A stretch of 7,545 nucleotides of DNA, from contig JAFGFO010000332.1 of NCBI GenBank assembly GCA_016931085.1, positions 1 through 7,545 on the forward strand, written 5' to 3'. The notes under the pieces were generated by a model, which was not told where the DNA came from, did not search any database, and saw only the letters and a list, made by a program, of their open reading frames with translations. The first letter of the stretch is position 1. Each line of letters begins with the position of its first letter. Shown here piece by piece: positions 1-6,774 of the stretch. The translations under genes were made by a program, and so were the position numbers. Source of the stretch: Thermoflexales bacterium. Lineage in GTDB: Bacteria; Chloroflexota; Anaerolineae; Fen-1058.

Positions 1-1218
1 CGCGGCGGTCTGTGTGCCCTCAAAATACGGCTGGGTGTGGCGGCGCAGCGTCGCGATGGCCTCGTGCCAGGCCGTCACGTTGTCGCTAACAGCCGCCAGT
101 TGAGGCAGGGCCTGGTCCAAAGCAGTCACAAAGCCGTCAACCGACTTGCCGGTCATCTCAGCCACAAAGGCATCCAGCAGCTTGTCGGCCCATTGACGAA
201 CCTCGGCCGAGCCGCCTATCGCCTCCAGCATCTTGGCCAGAATGGTCTCGCGCTGGGCAGCGAAGGCCGTCTTGAACGGCTTGTCGCTTTTAGCCACCGT
301 TTCCTCAGTTGCCAACAGTGGGTTGGGGCAGCCGCACGACTGGCGCACGGCCAGGCTGGAGGGCAAGATCAGTCGCTCGGGCTGCTCCTCGCCGGCCATC
401 AATGCCAGCAGCATATTGGTCGCTCGCTGCGCATGATCGTAAAAGGGATAAACGGCCGTGGTCAGAGGAGGTGTGATGCATCTAGACTCTTTGATATCGT
501 CGAGGCCGACGACCGCCACGTCGCCAGGCACCTTTATGCCACGTTTTTGAAGTGCTTCTATAACGCCGACAGCCGACATGTCGTTGGCGGCCGCCAGCGC
601 ATCAAACGCGACCCGCCGTTCGTCGATCAGGAGGCGGACGCCTTCCAGGCCGGACGAGCGCTTGTAATCGCCGGGCACGACGAGCTCCGGGTCGAGGGGA
701 AGGCCATGCTCGGCCAGCGCGTCGGCGTAGGCCTGGTAGCGCAGTTCTGCATCATTTTGCATGGCCGGCCCGCGGAGGAAAGCGATCCGGCGGCGCTGGT
801 GGACCTTGATGAGATGGGTGACGGCGTTGTACATGCCCTGGTAATTGTCCAGCATCAAGCTGGGGATGCCGGTCAATAGCTCGCCGATGCTCACCATCGG
901 CAAGGCACGATATCGCTCACACAAGCGTTCCACCGCTTCGGCGCCGGCGTGATGGGAAAGTATGCCGGCCCAGAGCACCAGTCCATCCAGGCGTTCTGAG
1001 CTAAGCAGCTCGTACAAGACATTCGCTTGAGCTTCGAACCCGCGTCGCGATTGCAGCGGGTTGCCTGGAAAAAAAATCAGGTTGATGCCTCGTTCCCGGG
1101 CTACATCAGCTATCCCGGCCCACACCACGGCGTTGAGCGGGTCGCTCGGTCCATAGCCCAGAAAGCCTATCGTAGGACGCCGATTGCTCGACTTGACGTT
1201 GTTGGCCTTGTTGTTCAC
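1..1218 (-). CDS. LacI/GalR-type sugar-binding-domain sensor/regulator, N-terminal part (3' end beyond window)
   Basis: The frame is open from a GTG at 1218-1216 to the left edge, giving 406 codons and no stop. An AGGGGG ribosome site at 1231-1226, 7 nt before the GTG, supports this start. The frame extends upstream to a stop near 1340 but offers no ATG. After about 13 polar residues the protein enters a periplasmic-binding-protein-like fold (residues about 15-292). Hallmarks of the LacI/GalR ligand domain are RPTIGFLGYG (14-23), a segment around AANDMSAVGVIEAL (210-223), VPGDVAVVGLDD (230-241), PLTTAVYPF (251-259) and the closing VRQSCGC (291-297). The usual N-terminal HTH of about 60 residues is absent. 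Residues 305-406 look helical and match no domain I can name. In known proteins of this architecture the ligand domain is followed by GAF/PAS, kinase, GGDEF or HTH modules; which one applies here is outside the window. It probably senses a sugar in the cytoplasm, as no signal peptide or membrane segment is visible. It is divergent from the chemoreceptor gene at 1421. Confidence 0.85.
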   Translation of the reverse strand, partial: MNNKANNVKSSNRRPTIGFLGYGPSDPLNAVVWAGIADVARERGINLIFFPGNPLQSRRGFEAQANVLYELLSSERLDGLVLWAGILSHHAGAEAVERLCERYRALPMVSIGELLTGIPSLMLDNYQGMYNAVTHLIKVHQRRRIAFLRGPAMQNDAELRYQAYADALAEHGLPLDPELVVPGDYKRSSGLEGVRLLIDERRVAFDALAAANDMSAVGVIEALQKRGIKVPGDVAVVGLDDIKESRCITPPLTTAVYPFYDHAQRATNMLLALMAGEEQPERLILPSSLAVRQSCGCPNPLLATEETVAKSDKPFKTAFAAQRETILAKMLEAIGGSAEVRQWADKLLDAFVAEMTGKSVDGFVTALDQALPQLAAVSDNVTAWHEAIATLRRHTQPYFEGTQTAA

Positions 1219-1288
1219 TAGAGTACCCCCTATGAGTATGCCATTAGGAAATGCCTTGTCAGATGCAAGAGCTTGTACAGATAGAATG

Positions 1289-1318
1289 ATTATAACATTT
1301 TTTTCGTATTTCTGCCAT
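1289..1318 (-). promoter_or_regulatory. Predicted sigma70-type promoter of the LacI-like sensor gene
   Basis: On the minus strand a perfect TATAAT lies at 1294-1289. Eighteen bases upstream is ATGGCA (1318-1313), four of six matches to TTGACA. Transcription would start near 1282, leaving a leader of about 64 nt before the GTG at 1218. The -10 match is seen directly; promoter activity is inferred. Confidence 0.5.
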
Positions 1319-1331
1319 ACCAGGCCGTGGC

Positions 1332-1368
1332 GTAATCACTCCGTAACATGAGTGTAACGAGCTGTATG
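1332..1368 (+). promoter_or_regulatory. 11-bp-period GTAA direct repeats, possible tandem activator site
   Basis: GTAA occurs at 1332, 1343 and 1354, exactly 11 bp apart, with a looser GTAT at 1364. The second and third copies share the longer GTAAC. The cluster lies between the two divergent promoters, just upstream of the poor -35 region of the chemoreceptor gene. Tandem half-sites at 11-bp spacing, on one face of the helix, are typical of OmpR/PhoB-family response regulators. Which protein binds, or whether any does, cannot be told from sequence. Confidence 0.3.
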
Positions 1369-1390
1369 TGCTCTTTCCCTCAAAATAGTG

Positions 1391-1413
1391 TATAATCAAG
1401 CTGTCACAGGAGG
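1391..1413 (+). promoter_or_regulatory. -10 box and ribosome binding site of the chemoreceptor gene
   Basis: A perfect TATAAT at 1391-1396 predicts a transcription start near 1403. AGGAGG follows at 1408-1413, 7 nt before the ATG at 1421. No good -35 hexamer lies 16-18 bp upstream, which suggests dependence on an activator. The arrangement decides the start codon: an in-frame GTG at 1388 would place the -10 box inside the coding region and has no ribosome site. Confidence 0.6.
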
Positions 1414-1420
1414 TTTCTCG

Positions 1421-3403
1421 ATGCGCGAGGCGAATAAAAACCCGCTGGCCTGGGCCAGGCAGCTTATCACGGCGACGGTCTTTGATGACGCGGAAAAGAC
1501 GCGCGTGGCCGGACTGTTGAATATCATCTTGCTCGTGTTGTTGGGAAGCGCGCTAGTCGTCATGGCCGCGCTTGTAGCCGCGCGCGATGCGCTCGATTTG
1601 CTGCTCGTAGGGATGTTTACGGGTGTACTCTTGGTGCTGCGCTTCTGGATGCTTCGCGGTCACGTGCGTCCGGCGAGTTGGGTGTTGTCGATTACAGTGC
1701 TGCTGCTTGCTACGACAAGCATCTGGATATCCGGCTCCCTTCGCACCATGGGGACAATGATCTATCTCCTGGCCTTGATCATCGGCGGATTGCTGCTCGG
1801 TGCCGACGCCGTGGTGATCTTGGGCTTGTTGGGGGCGCTGGCTGTGATGGGGATATATGGGGCCGAAATCAGCCACATGATTGCTCCTACTGACATCCCA
1901 GTAACGATTGCCGATCCCTTGATGGTGATTATTATGCTGGGATTGGGAACGGGCCTGCTGCGTATCGCTTTACAGAGCCTGACCGCGCAGGCCGAGCGCG
2001 CCCGGCGCAGCGAGCGGGCCCTGGCCGATAGCAGCCAGGAGATGGAAAGGCGCGTGACTCACCTGGCGCTGATCATCGAACAGCTCAAGGCGGCTGCCCA
2101 GGTGAGCCGGGCGGCCCTGTCGGTGTACGACCTGGACGCTCTCTTGTCGCAGGTGACGCGCATGATGAATGAATTGTTTGGCTTTTATCACCTGGGCATC
2201 TTTTTGCTGGATGAGGCTGGCGAATACGCCGTGCTGCGAGCTACCAACAGCGAGGGTGGGCAGCACATGTTGGCCAAGGGTCACAAGCTGAAGGTGGGTG
2301 CCCAGGGTATCGTGGGCTACGTCACCAGCACCGGGCAGGCCCGCATCGCGCTCGACGTGGGCGCCGACGCCGTGCACTTCAAGAACCCACTCCTGCCAGA
2401 AACCCGTTCGGAAATGGCTCTGCCGCTCAAGGTGGGCGAGCGCATCATCGGCGCCCTCGACGTGCAGAGCCGGCACGAGTCGGCTTTCGACGAGGACAAC
2501 ATCACAGTCTTTCACATGATGGCCGACCAGTTGGCTATCACGATCGAAAACGCCCGCCTGCTCGGCGCGACTCAGCAGACGGTGCAAGGGGTGGCTTCAG
2601 CCGCCGCCGAGATCCTGGCGGCCACCACCCAGCAGGCCTCCGGCGCTAACCAGCAGTCGGCCGCCATCACCCAGACGACGACCACGGTTGACGAGGTCAA
2701 GGCCATCGCCGAACAGTCGTCCAGCCGCGCCCAGGACGTGGCTCACACGGCCCAGCGAACGGTAGAAGTATCGCGGTCTGGACAGCAAGCTGTCCTGGAT
2801 ACCATCCAGAGCATGGAACAGATCCGGGAGCGCGTCGAGGGTATTGCTGAAAACATCCTGGCCTTGTCAGAACAGACTCAGCAAATTGGCGCCATTATCG
2901 CCACGGTCAGCGAAATTGCGACGCAGTCGAATTTGTTGGCGCTCAACGCGGCTGTGGAGGCGGCTCGAGCCGGAGAAGGCGGGCGCGGCTTTGCCGTCGT
3001 GGCCGCCGAGGTGCGCAGCCTGGCCGAGCAGTCCAAACGGGCCACGGTTCAGATCAAGTCGATCCTGGCCGAGATCCAGAAAGCCACTAACGCGACGGTG
3101 ATGGCGACTGAGGAAGGAACCAAAGGTGTCGAGAAAGGCGTCAGCCTGGCCGCCCTTGCTCAAAAGGCCATTGAGCAACTGGCCCAGGTCATCAGCGAAT
3201 CGGCCCAGTCCGCCGCCCAGATGGTGGCCAGTGGCCAGCAGCAAGTGCTGGGCATCGAGCAAATCGTGCAGTCCATGCAAAACATTAACCAGGCCACGGT
3301 GCAAAGCCTGACCAGCACCCGCCAGGCCGAACGAACGGCCCAGGACCTCAACAAGCTGGCGCACAACCTGACCGAGATCGTGGACAAATACCAACTCAAG
3401 TAG
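1421..3403 (+). CDS. Methyl-accepting chemotaxis-like protein: six-TM + GAF + MCP signalling domain
   Basis: The protein has 660 residues, starting at the ATG behind AGGAGG. Six hydrophobic helices (about 31-53, 57-77, 86-104, 108-126, 128-149, 163-184) with very short loops leave no room for a periplasmic ligand domain. A helical, probably coiled-coil segment (186-232) leads into a cytoplasmic GAF domain (about 238-380; GAQGIVGYV at 293-301 and [17 protein letters not shown] at 334-350 are typical). Residues about 390-655 form the long antiparallel MCP coiled coil. Its conserved hairpin tip spans about 498-535, with [17 protein letters not shown] and [16 protein letters not shown]. The tip is what contacts CheA and CheW in known receptors. 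Gln/Glu/Ala/Ser-rich flanks could hold methylation sites. There is no recognisable HAMP and no C-terminal CheR-binding pentapeptide; the protein ends YQLK. The signal may be sensed in the membrane or by GAF; the ligand is unknown. No che genes are nearby. The TAG stop lies in the left end of the palindromic element at 3400-3469. Confidence 0.93.
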   Translation: MREANKNPLAWARQLITATVFDDAEKTRVAGLLNIILLVLLGSALVVMAALVAARDALDLLLVGMFTGVLLVLRFWMLRGHVRPASWVLSITVLLLATTSIWISGSLRTMGTMIYLLALIIGGLLLGADAVVILGLLGALAVMGIYGAEISHMIAPTDIPVTIADPLMVIIMLGLGTGLLRIALQSLTAQAERARRSERALADSSQEMERRVTHLALIIEQLKAAAQVSRAALSVYDLDALLSQVTRMMNELFGFYHLGIFLLDEAGEYAVLRATNSEGGQHMLAKGHKLKVGAQGIVGYVTSTGQARIALDVGADAVHFKNPLLPETRSEMALPLKVGERIIGALDVQSRHESAFDEDNITVFHMMADQLAITIENARLLGATQQTVQGVASAAAEILAATTQQASGANQQSAAITQTTTTVDEVKAIAEQSSSRAQDVAHTAQRTVEVSRSGQQAVLDTIQSMEQIRERVEGIAENILALSEQTQQIGAIIATVSEIATQSNLLALNAAVEAARAGEGGRGFAVVAAEVRSLAEQSKRATVQIKSILAEIQKATNATVMATEEGTKGVEKGVSLAALAQKAIEQLAQVISESAQSAAQMVASGQQQVLGIEQIVQSMQNINQATVQSLTSTRQAERTAQDLNKLAHNLTEIVDKYQLK

Positions 3404-3469
3404 GGGCAGGCCCCCGTGCCTGCCCACAGGAGCAGCCGCCTGTCTGCTGACCGACAGGCGGGGCCCTAC
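3400..3469. repeat. 70-bp palindromic intergenic element with two GC-rich hairpins
   Basis: The element is bounded by GTAGGG (3400-3405) and its inverted complement CCCTAC (3464-3469). Inside are two perfect stems: GGGCAGGC (3404-3411) with GCCTGCCC (3418-3425), loop 6 nt; and CCGCCTGTC (3436-3444) with GACAGGCGG (3453-3461), loop 8 nt. Short GTAGGGGC-type palindromes scattered between genes are common in many bacterial genomes, so this is probably a member of a REP/MITE-like family. Only one copy is in the window, so multicopy status is inferred. The stop codon of the chemoreceptor gene (3401-3403) lies in its left end. Confidence 0.6.
3404..3461. terminator. Tandem hairpins between convergent genes, possible bidirectional terminator
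   Basis: The 8-bp and 9-bp GC-rich stems sit right after the chemoreceptor stop, and 38 nt beyond the stop of the convergent binding-protein gene at 3499. Their position suits a bidirectional transcription barrier. Neither strand has a U-run after the stems, so they are not canonical intrinsic terminators. mRNA-end protection is an alternative role. Confidence 0.3.
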
Positions 3470-3498
3470 TCAACCCGATTCGGTCACCTCCATTTGAT

Positions 3499-4827
3499 TT
3501 ATGGCAGTGGCTGTTCCTTGCCGGCGATGCACGTTTCGGCGGCCGCCTGCATGGCAGCCGCAGCCTCGGCCGGCGATAGCTTGTCGGCCATGACGGCGAC
3601 CAAGGCGGGACGCATGGCCTCCCAGACACAGCTCATCTCGTCTTGAGGGGGCAGAGCGGTGCTGTGCTGTAAGGCTTGGGCCGCCCCGGCCAGCAGCGGG
3701 TCGCCCGTGATCGCCTCGTCAGCCAGCAGGTTTTTCACCGCCGGCAGGCACGAATAGCTCGCCGTGGTAGGGCACAATGAAAGCTCTTCAGAAGTCGCAT
3801 AGAGGGCCAAGAGCTTGGCCGCGTTCAACTTGTCGCCTGACGCTTTCTTGGGGAACATGAGAAAGGTTCCGCTGACATAGGGCTGGGGCCAGCCAACGCC
3901 CGAAACCTGGGGGATGGGCGCCGCGCCCAACTTGTCGCCCAGCGCTTGAACGTACTCGGCCAGCGCCCAGTCGCCATTGATGATCATAGCCGCCTTGCCT
4001 TGCTTGAACAAGCTGTCGGCGCAGACATAGTCGCACGTTTGGGGGACGATGGCGTGCTTGAATTTAAAGTCGTGCAGCAATTGCAGGCTGTGGCGCATAG
4101 CCGCCGTGTCGAGTGAGGGCGCCCCTCCACCTCGCTCAAAGACCGCCCCGTCATAGCCGCCTAGCCAAGGCGCCAGCCAGAAAGGCTCGTCCAGGTAGTA
4201 GGCAAAGCCCTGCACGCCGGCCCGGCTCAGCTCTTGGGCCAACGTGATCAATGCCTGCGTGTCTTGAGGTGGAGCCTGGACCAGGTCCTTGTTATACAGC
4301 AACATCAGGTTGTTATGGGCCGATAAGGGGACACCCCACGTTTTGCCATCCAAACGAACGGCTTCAAGCAGGCTGGGCAGAAAGAGCTCCAGCTCAAAGC
4401 CAAGCTTGTCCACAGGCTGAACGATGTCGGCTGTGGTGAACAAACTGGTGTGCTCGTTCGTCGCCCACAACACGTCTGGGCCACGGTCGGCCGTGAGAGG
4501 GTCTTGGAGAATTTGCAGCAGCGTCTCAGCGCTGTAGCTCGTCACCTGGATGCTCAGATTGGGATACTGGGCCTGGAAGGCGTTCGCCAGGGCCGTGACT
4601 TGATCACCCTGGGCATTGTCGTGTATCCATAAGACCAGCGTGATTTCCTCAGTCACGATCGGCGCAGCCGGGCGGGAGCTTTGTTGCAGGATCGAAAGGA
4701 TGACCAGTGCGGCTATCCCGCCTACCAACGCCACGGATCCCACCCCGGCCAGCAGCAGCGCCAACAGCTTGCTGGCGGTGTGGGCCGGGGGAGAGCCGCC
4801 CGAGGAGGGGGGTGCCGTGTTGCCCAT
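3499..4827 (-). CDS. Membrane-anchored extracellular solute-binding protein, maltose/maltodextrin type (ABC family 1)
   Basis: This 442-residue protein is the second gene of the operon, 14 nt after the amylase stop, with AGGA at 4835-4832 four nt before the ATG. A Pro/Ser-rich cytoplasmic tail (1-19) precedes one long hydrophobic helix (about 20-47) with no lipobox cysteine, so it is probably a signal anchor. Residues 60-440 form a family-1 binding protein. EITLVLWIHDN (61-71) is the first strand, WGVPLSAHNNLMLLYNKDL (164-182) matches the MalE-like hinge region, and FKQGKAAMIINGDWAL (274-289) matches the MalE segment ending in NGPWAW. Six cysteines (265, 269, 352, 360, 400, 433) are all in the outer domain and could form three disulfides. 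It presumably captures oligosaccharides released by the amylase. The sugar is inferred from the neighbour; other sugars remain possible. No permease or ATPase gene is in the window, which is unusual for this family. Confidence 0.88.
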   Translation of the reverse strand: MGNTAPPSSGGSPPAHTASKLLALLLAGVGSVALVGGIAALVILSILQQSSRPAAPIVTEEITLVLWIHDNAQGDQVTALANAFQAQYPNLSIQVTSYSAETLLQILQDPLTADRGPDVLWATNEHTSLFTTADIVQPVDKLGFELELFLPSLLEAVRLDGKTWGVPLSAHNNLMLLYNKDLVQAPPQDTQALITLAQELSRAGVQGFAYYLDEPFWLAPWLGGYDGAVFERGGGAPSLDTAAMRHSLQLLHDFKFKHAIVPQTCDYVCADSLFKQGKAAMIINGDWALAEYVQALGDKLGAAPIPQVSGVGWPQPYVSGTFLMFPKKASGDKLNAAKLLALYATSEELSLCPTTASYSCLPAVKNLLADEAITGDPLLAGAAQALQHSTALPPQDEMSCVWEAMRPALVAVMADKLSPAEAAAAMQAAAETCIAGKEQPLP

Positions 4828-4841
4828 AGTGTCCTGGCTTC

Positions 4842-6551
4842 CTAATCCGTGTGGACCGGTGGTACAAACTGGATGATGAGGCTGCTGTAGGCGGGCAAGA
4901 GCTCGAGCGGCCGGTAGGCCTCAAAGCCGCCCACCTCGTTCACGACCGGCGCGTACAACGGCCCCGACCCCATCAACTGGGCCGGCTGAGAGCCGGCCGC
5001 TAACGGGCCGGCCGGCAGGCTCAGGCTGTATTCGCCCACCGGCTTGCGGCCCAAATTGACCACCACCAGCACGCTTTCCTGGTTGCTGGTGCGCAGTAAG
5101 GCATGCACTGAGGGTGGATCGGCCTTCACCAACTGGCAGTCGCCAATGCGCAGCGCCTCGTGAGTATTGCGCAGGTGAATCAGGGCCTGGTAATGCTTGA
5201 GCAGCGAGGCAGGCTCCGCGCTTTGCCCAGCCACGTGCCGCTGCCGGTAGTCCTCGAAGTAGGCGTGCCAGGGGGAGCCGGCGCTAAAGCCGCCATCCGG
5301 CCCCCACTGCATTGGACGGCGAATGTCCTCGTCCGGCTTGGTGCCCTGCATACCGATCTCTTCGCCGTAATAGATAAAAGGCAGGCCGCAAAAAGCCAAT
5401 TGCAGTGTCGCCGCCAATTTGGCCTGCTCGTCGTTAAGCAGGCGCGAGCGAGCCCGGTTCTGGTCGTGATTGGCCAAAAACGTGGCAAACTGGTTGCTTG
5501 GGTAGCTGTCCAATGCCTTTTGCTGTGCCCACTGCACGTTGGCATTACGGCTGCTTATCACGCTTTGCAAGATGGCGTTGGCCATGTTGAACTCGAAAGC
5601 CAGGTCTACCTCGTCTCCAATATACTGGGCGACAATGCTGGTCGTGCTCCACACCTCACCCACAACCAACGCCTGGGGATTGACGGCCTTGTAAAAGGTA
5701 TGAAAGCCTTGTAGCCAGGTATGAGTCCCCGGCGTATTCTCACGTACCGGCCCGTCTTCGTCCAGGTGCTTGATGGCGTCCAGGCGAAAGCCGTCGGCAC
5801 CCATGTCCTCCAACCAGAAGCGCGTCACGGCTTGCATGGCCTCGGTCACCTCGGGATTGTCATAATTCAGATCAGGCATCTGATCCCAGAAATAGCCATA
5901 GTAATAGCCACTTGGGCCGGCGTGCCAGCCCTCGCCGCGGGGATGGTCGGACCACACATACCAGTCGCGTCGCGCTGAGGCGGGGTCGAGCGACTCTTGA
6001 AACCAGGGGTGCTGGGCGGAGGTGTGGTTGAGCACCAGGTCGACGATGACGCGGATGCCGCGCGCGTGAGCCTCTTGCATCAAGCGCTTGAAATCCTCGT
6101 TCGTGCCGTACTCGTCGTCGATTCGATAATAGTCCGCCACGTCGTAGCCGTGGTAGCTGGGGGATTGGGTGACAGGCATCAGCCAGAGGCCCGTCACGCC
6201 CAGGTCGTTGCCAGTATCGGGCTTGCCGTCGTTGAGATAATCGAGCTTGGCGATCAGCCCCCGGATGTCGCCCACCCCGTCGCCGTCGCTGTCGTAAAAG
6301 CTGCGCACGAAAATCTCGTAAAAGACGCTGTCGTTCCACCACGGGTTGCCGTCTGTGCCGGCGACCAGGCTCCCATCCAGGCCCACGGGCGAAACGACGA
6401 CGGGCGTTCGTTCCACCGGCGTGGGGGAGGCCGTCGCTTGGAGCGTGGCCGGCGGCGTGGGAGAGGCCGGCGCTGCCCCAGGCGTTTTCGACCCAGGGCG
6501 ACAGGCGACCAAGAGAAGCGCTAGTAACAGCAACCTTGACCTCAATGCCAT
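4842..6551 (-). CDS. Secreted lipoprotein alpha-amylase, GH13 family (probable GH13_36 type)
   Basis: The protein has 569 residues. Its signal peptide MALRSRLLLLALLLVAC ends in a lipobox with the lipidated cysteine at 17. A Pro/Thr/Ser-rich spacer (about 20-52) then holds the enzyme away from the membrane. The catalytic (beta/alpha)8 barrel begins near 70. Visible GH13 motifs are a calcium-loop-like DSDGDGVGD (87-95), region I DLVLNH (171-176), region V MPDLN (225-229), region II GFRLDAIKH (254-262, nucleophile D258), region III GEVW (298-301, acid/base E299) and region IV FLANHDQ (358-364, stabiliser D363). All three catalytic acids are present. MPDLN is the signature of the group between oligo-1,6-glucosidases (QPDLN) and neopullulanases (MPKLN), assigned to GH13_36, which includes lipoprotein amylases such as Thermotoga AmyA. 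A beta domain ends the protein (about 480-565). It likely hydrolyses starch or maltodextrins outside the cell. An in-frame TAA lies three codons upstream of the ATG, so 6551 is the most upstream ATG. That ATG coincides with the predicted transcription start, hence a probable leaderless mRNA. Confidence 0.93.
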   Translation of the reverse strand: MALRSRLLLLALLLVACRPGSKTPGAAPASPTPPATLQATASPTPVERTPVVVSPVGLDGSLVAGTDGNPWWNDSVFYEIFVRSFYDSDGDGVGDIRGLIAKLDYLNDGKPDTGNDLGVTGLWLMPVTQSPSYHGYDVADYYRIDDEYGTNEDFKRLMQEAHARGIRVIVDLVLNHTSAQHPWFQESLDPASARRDWYVWSDHPRGEGWHAGPSGYYYGYFWDQMPDLNYDNPEVTEAMQAVTRFWLEDMGADGFRLDAIKHLDEDGPVRENTPGTHTWLQGFHTFYKAVNPQALVVGEVWSTTSIVAQYIGDEVDLAFEFNMANAILQSVISSRNANVQWAQQKALDSYPSNQFATFLANHDQNRARSRLLNDEQAKLAATLQLAFCGLPFIYYGEEIGMQGTKPDEDIRRPMQWGPDGGFSAGSPWHAYFEDYRQRHVAGQSAEPASLLKHYQALIHLRNTHEALRIGDCQLVKADPPSVHALLRTSNQESVLVVVNLGRKPVGEYSLSLPAGPLAAGSQPAQLMGSGPLYAPVVNEVGGFEAYRPLELLPAYSSLIIQFVPPVHTD

Positions 6552-6556
6552 ACTGG

Positions 6557-6586
6557 TTTATATCATGCAATCGGTTGCATTGTCAA
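6557..6586 (-). promoter_or_regulatory. Strong sigma70-type promoter of the amylase/binding-protein operon
   Basis: On the minus strand a perfect TTGACA (6586-6581) is followed after 18 nt by TATAAA (6562-6557). Counting from the -10 box, transcription should start at about 6550-6551, on the first base of the ATG (6551). There is therefore no room for a ribosome binding site. The boxes are seen directly; the start point is predicted. Confidence 0.75.
6565..6580. promoter_or_regulatory. LacI/GalR-family operator inside the amylase promoter spacer
   Basis: ATGCAATCGGTTGCAT is a 16-bp inverted repeat with perfect 6-bp arms (ATGCAA/TTGCAT) and a central CG. This is the form of LacI/GalR-family operators, TGCAANCGNTTGCA. 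It fills 16 of the 18 bp between the -35 and -10 boxes, so a bound protein would block RNA polymerase directly. The regulator is probably a sugar-released repressor. The LacI-like protein at 1-1218 has no N-terminal HTH, so it is not an obvious binder. Confidence 0.72.
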
Positions 6587-6774
6587 GACCCAAATGTGAC
6601 GTGCAACCTTAAATTTTTGCAAGCGCCTAAAAATTAGATGGTCTCCCGCCTGGGTGGTGAAAAAATCGAAATGCGTCTAGCAACACTTGACGGGGAGATT
6701 ATCAAAAATTAGCGCGTGGATAGAAATCTGAGCTGGCGGCCTGGCAAAGCAAGTTTTGCTCTATTACCTATTTA

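Noticed and set aside
37..879. 280-codon plus-strand reading frame
   Set aside because: It is antisense to the LacI-like ligand domain, whose minus-strand frame carries clear family motifs; the plus-strand product has no recognisable domain.
1388..1420. Upstream in-frame GTG start for the chemoreceptor, adding 11 residues
   Set aside because: It overlaps the TATAAT box and has no ribosome site, while the ATG at 1421 follows AGGAGG by 7 nt.
1970..2587. 205-codon minus-strand frame, and similar ones at 2867-3427
   Set aside because: They are antisense to the GAF and MCP domains, are His/Gly/Leu-rich, and match nothing; they are GC-rich shadow frames.
3475..3483. Palindrome CCGATTCGG as an operator
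   Set aside because: It is 9 bp, lies downstream of both convergent genes, and has no promoter beside it; chance is likely.
5160..5714. 184-codon plus-strand frame, and another at 5997-6524
   Set aside because: Both are antisense to the catalytic GH13 domain, whose complete motif set proves the minus-strand reading.
5872..6570. Minus-strand frame starting at an ATG in the operator and overlapping the amylase N-terminus
   Set aside because: Its product is Arg-rich with no domain and lies out of frame with the fully conserved GH13 gene.
6744..6761. Small hairpin (AGCAA/TTGCT or GCAAA/TTTGC) as terminator of the transglutaminase-like gene
   Set aside because: The stem is only 5 bp, A/T-rich and without a U-run after it; too weak to call.
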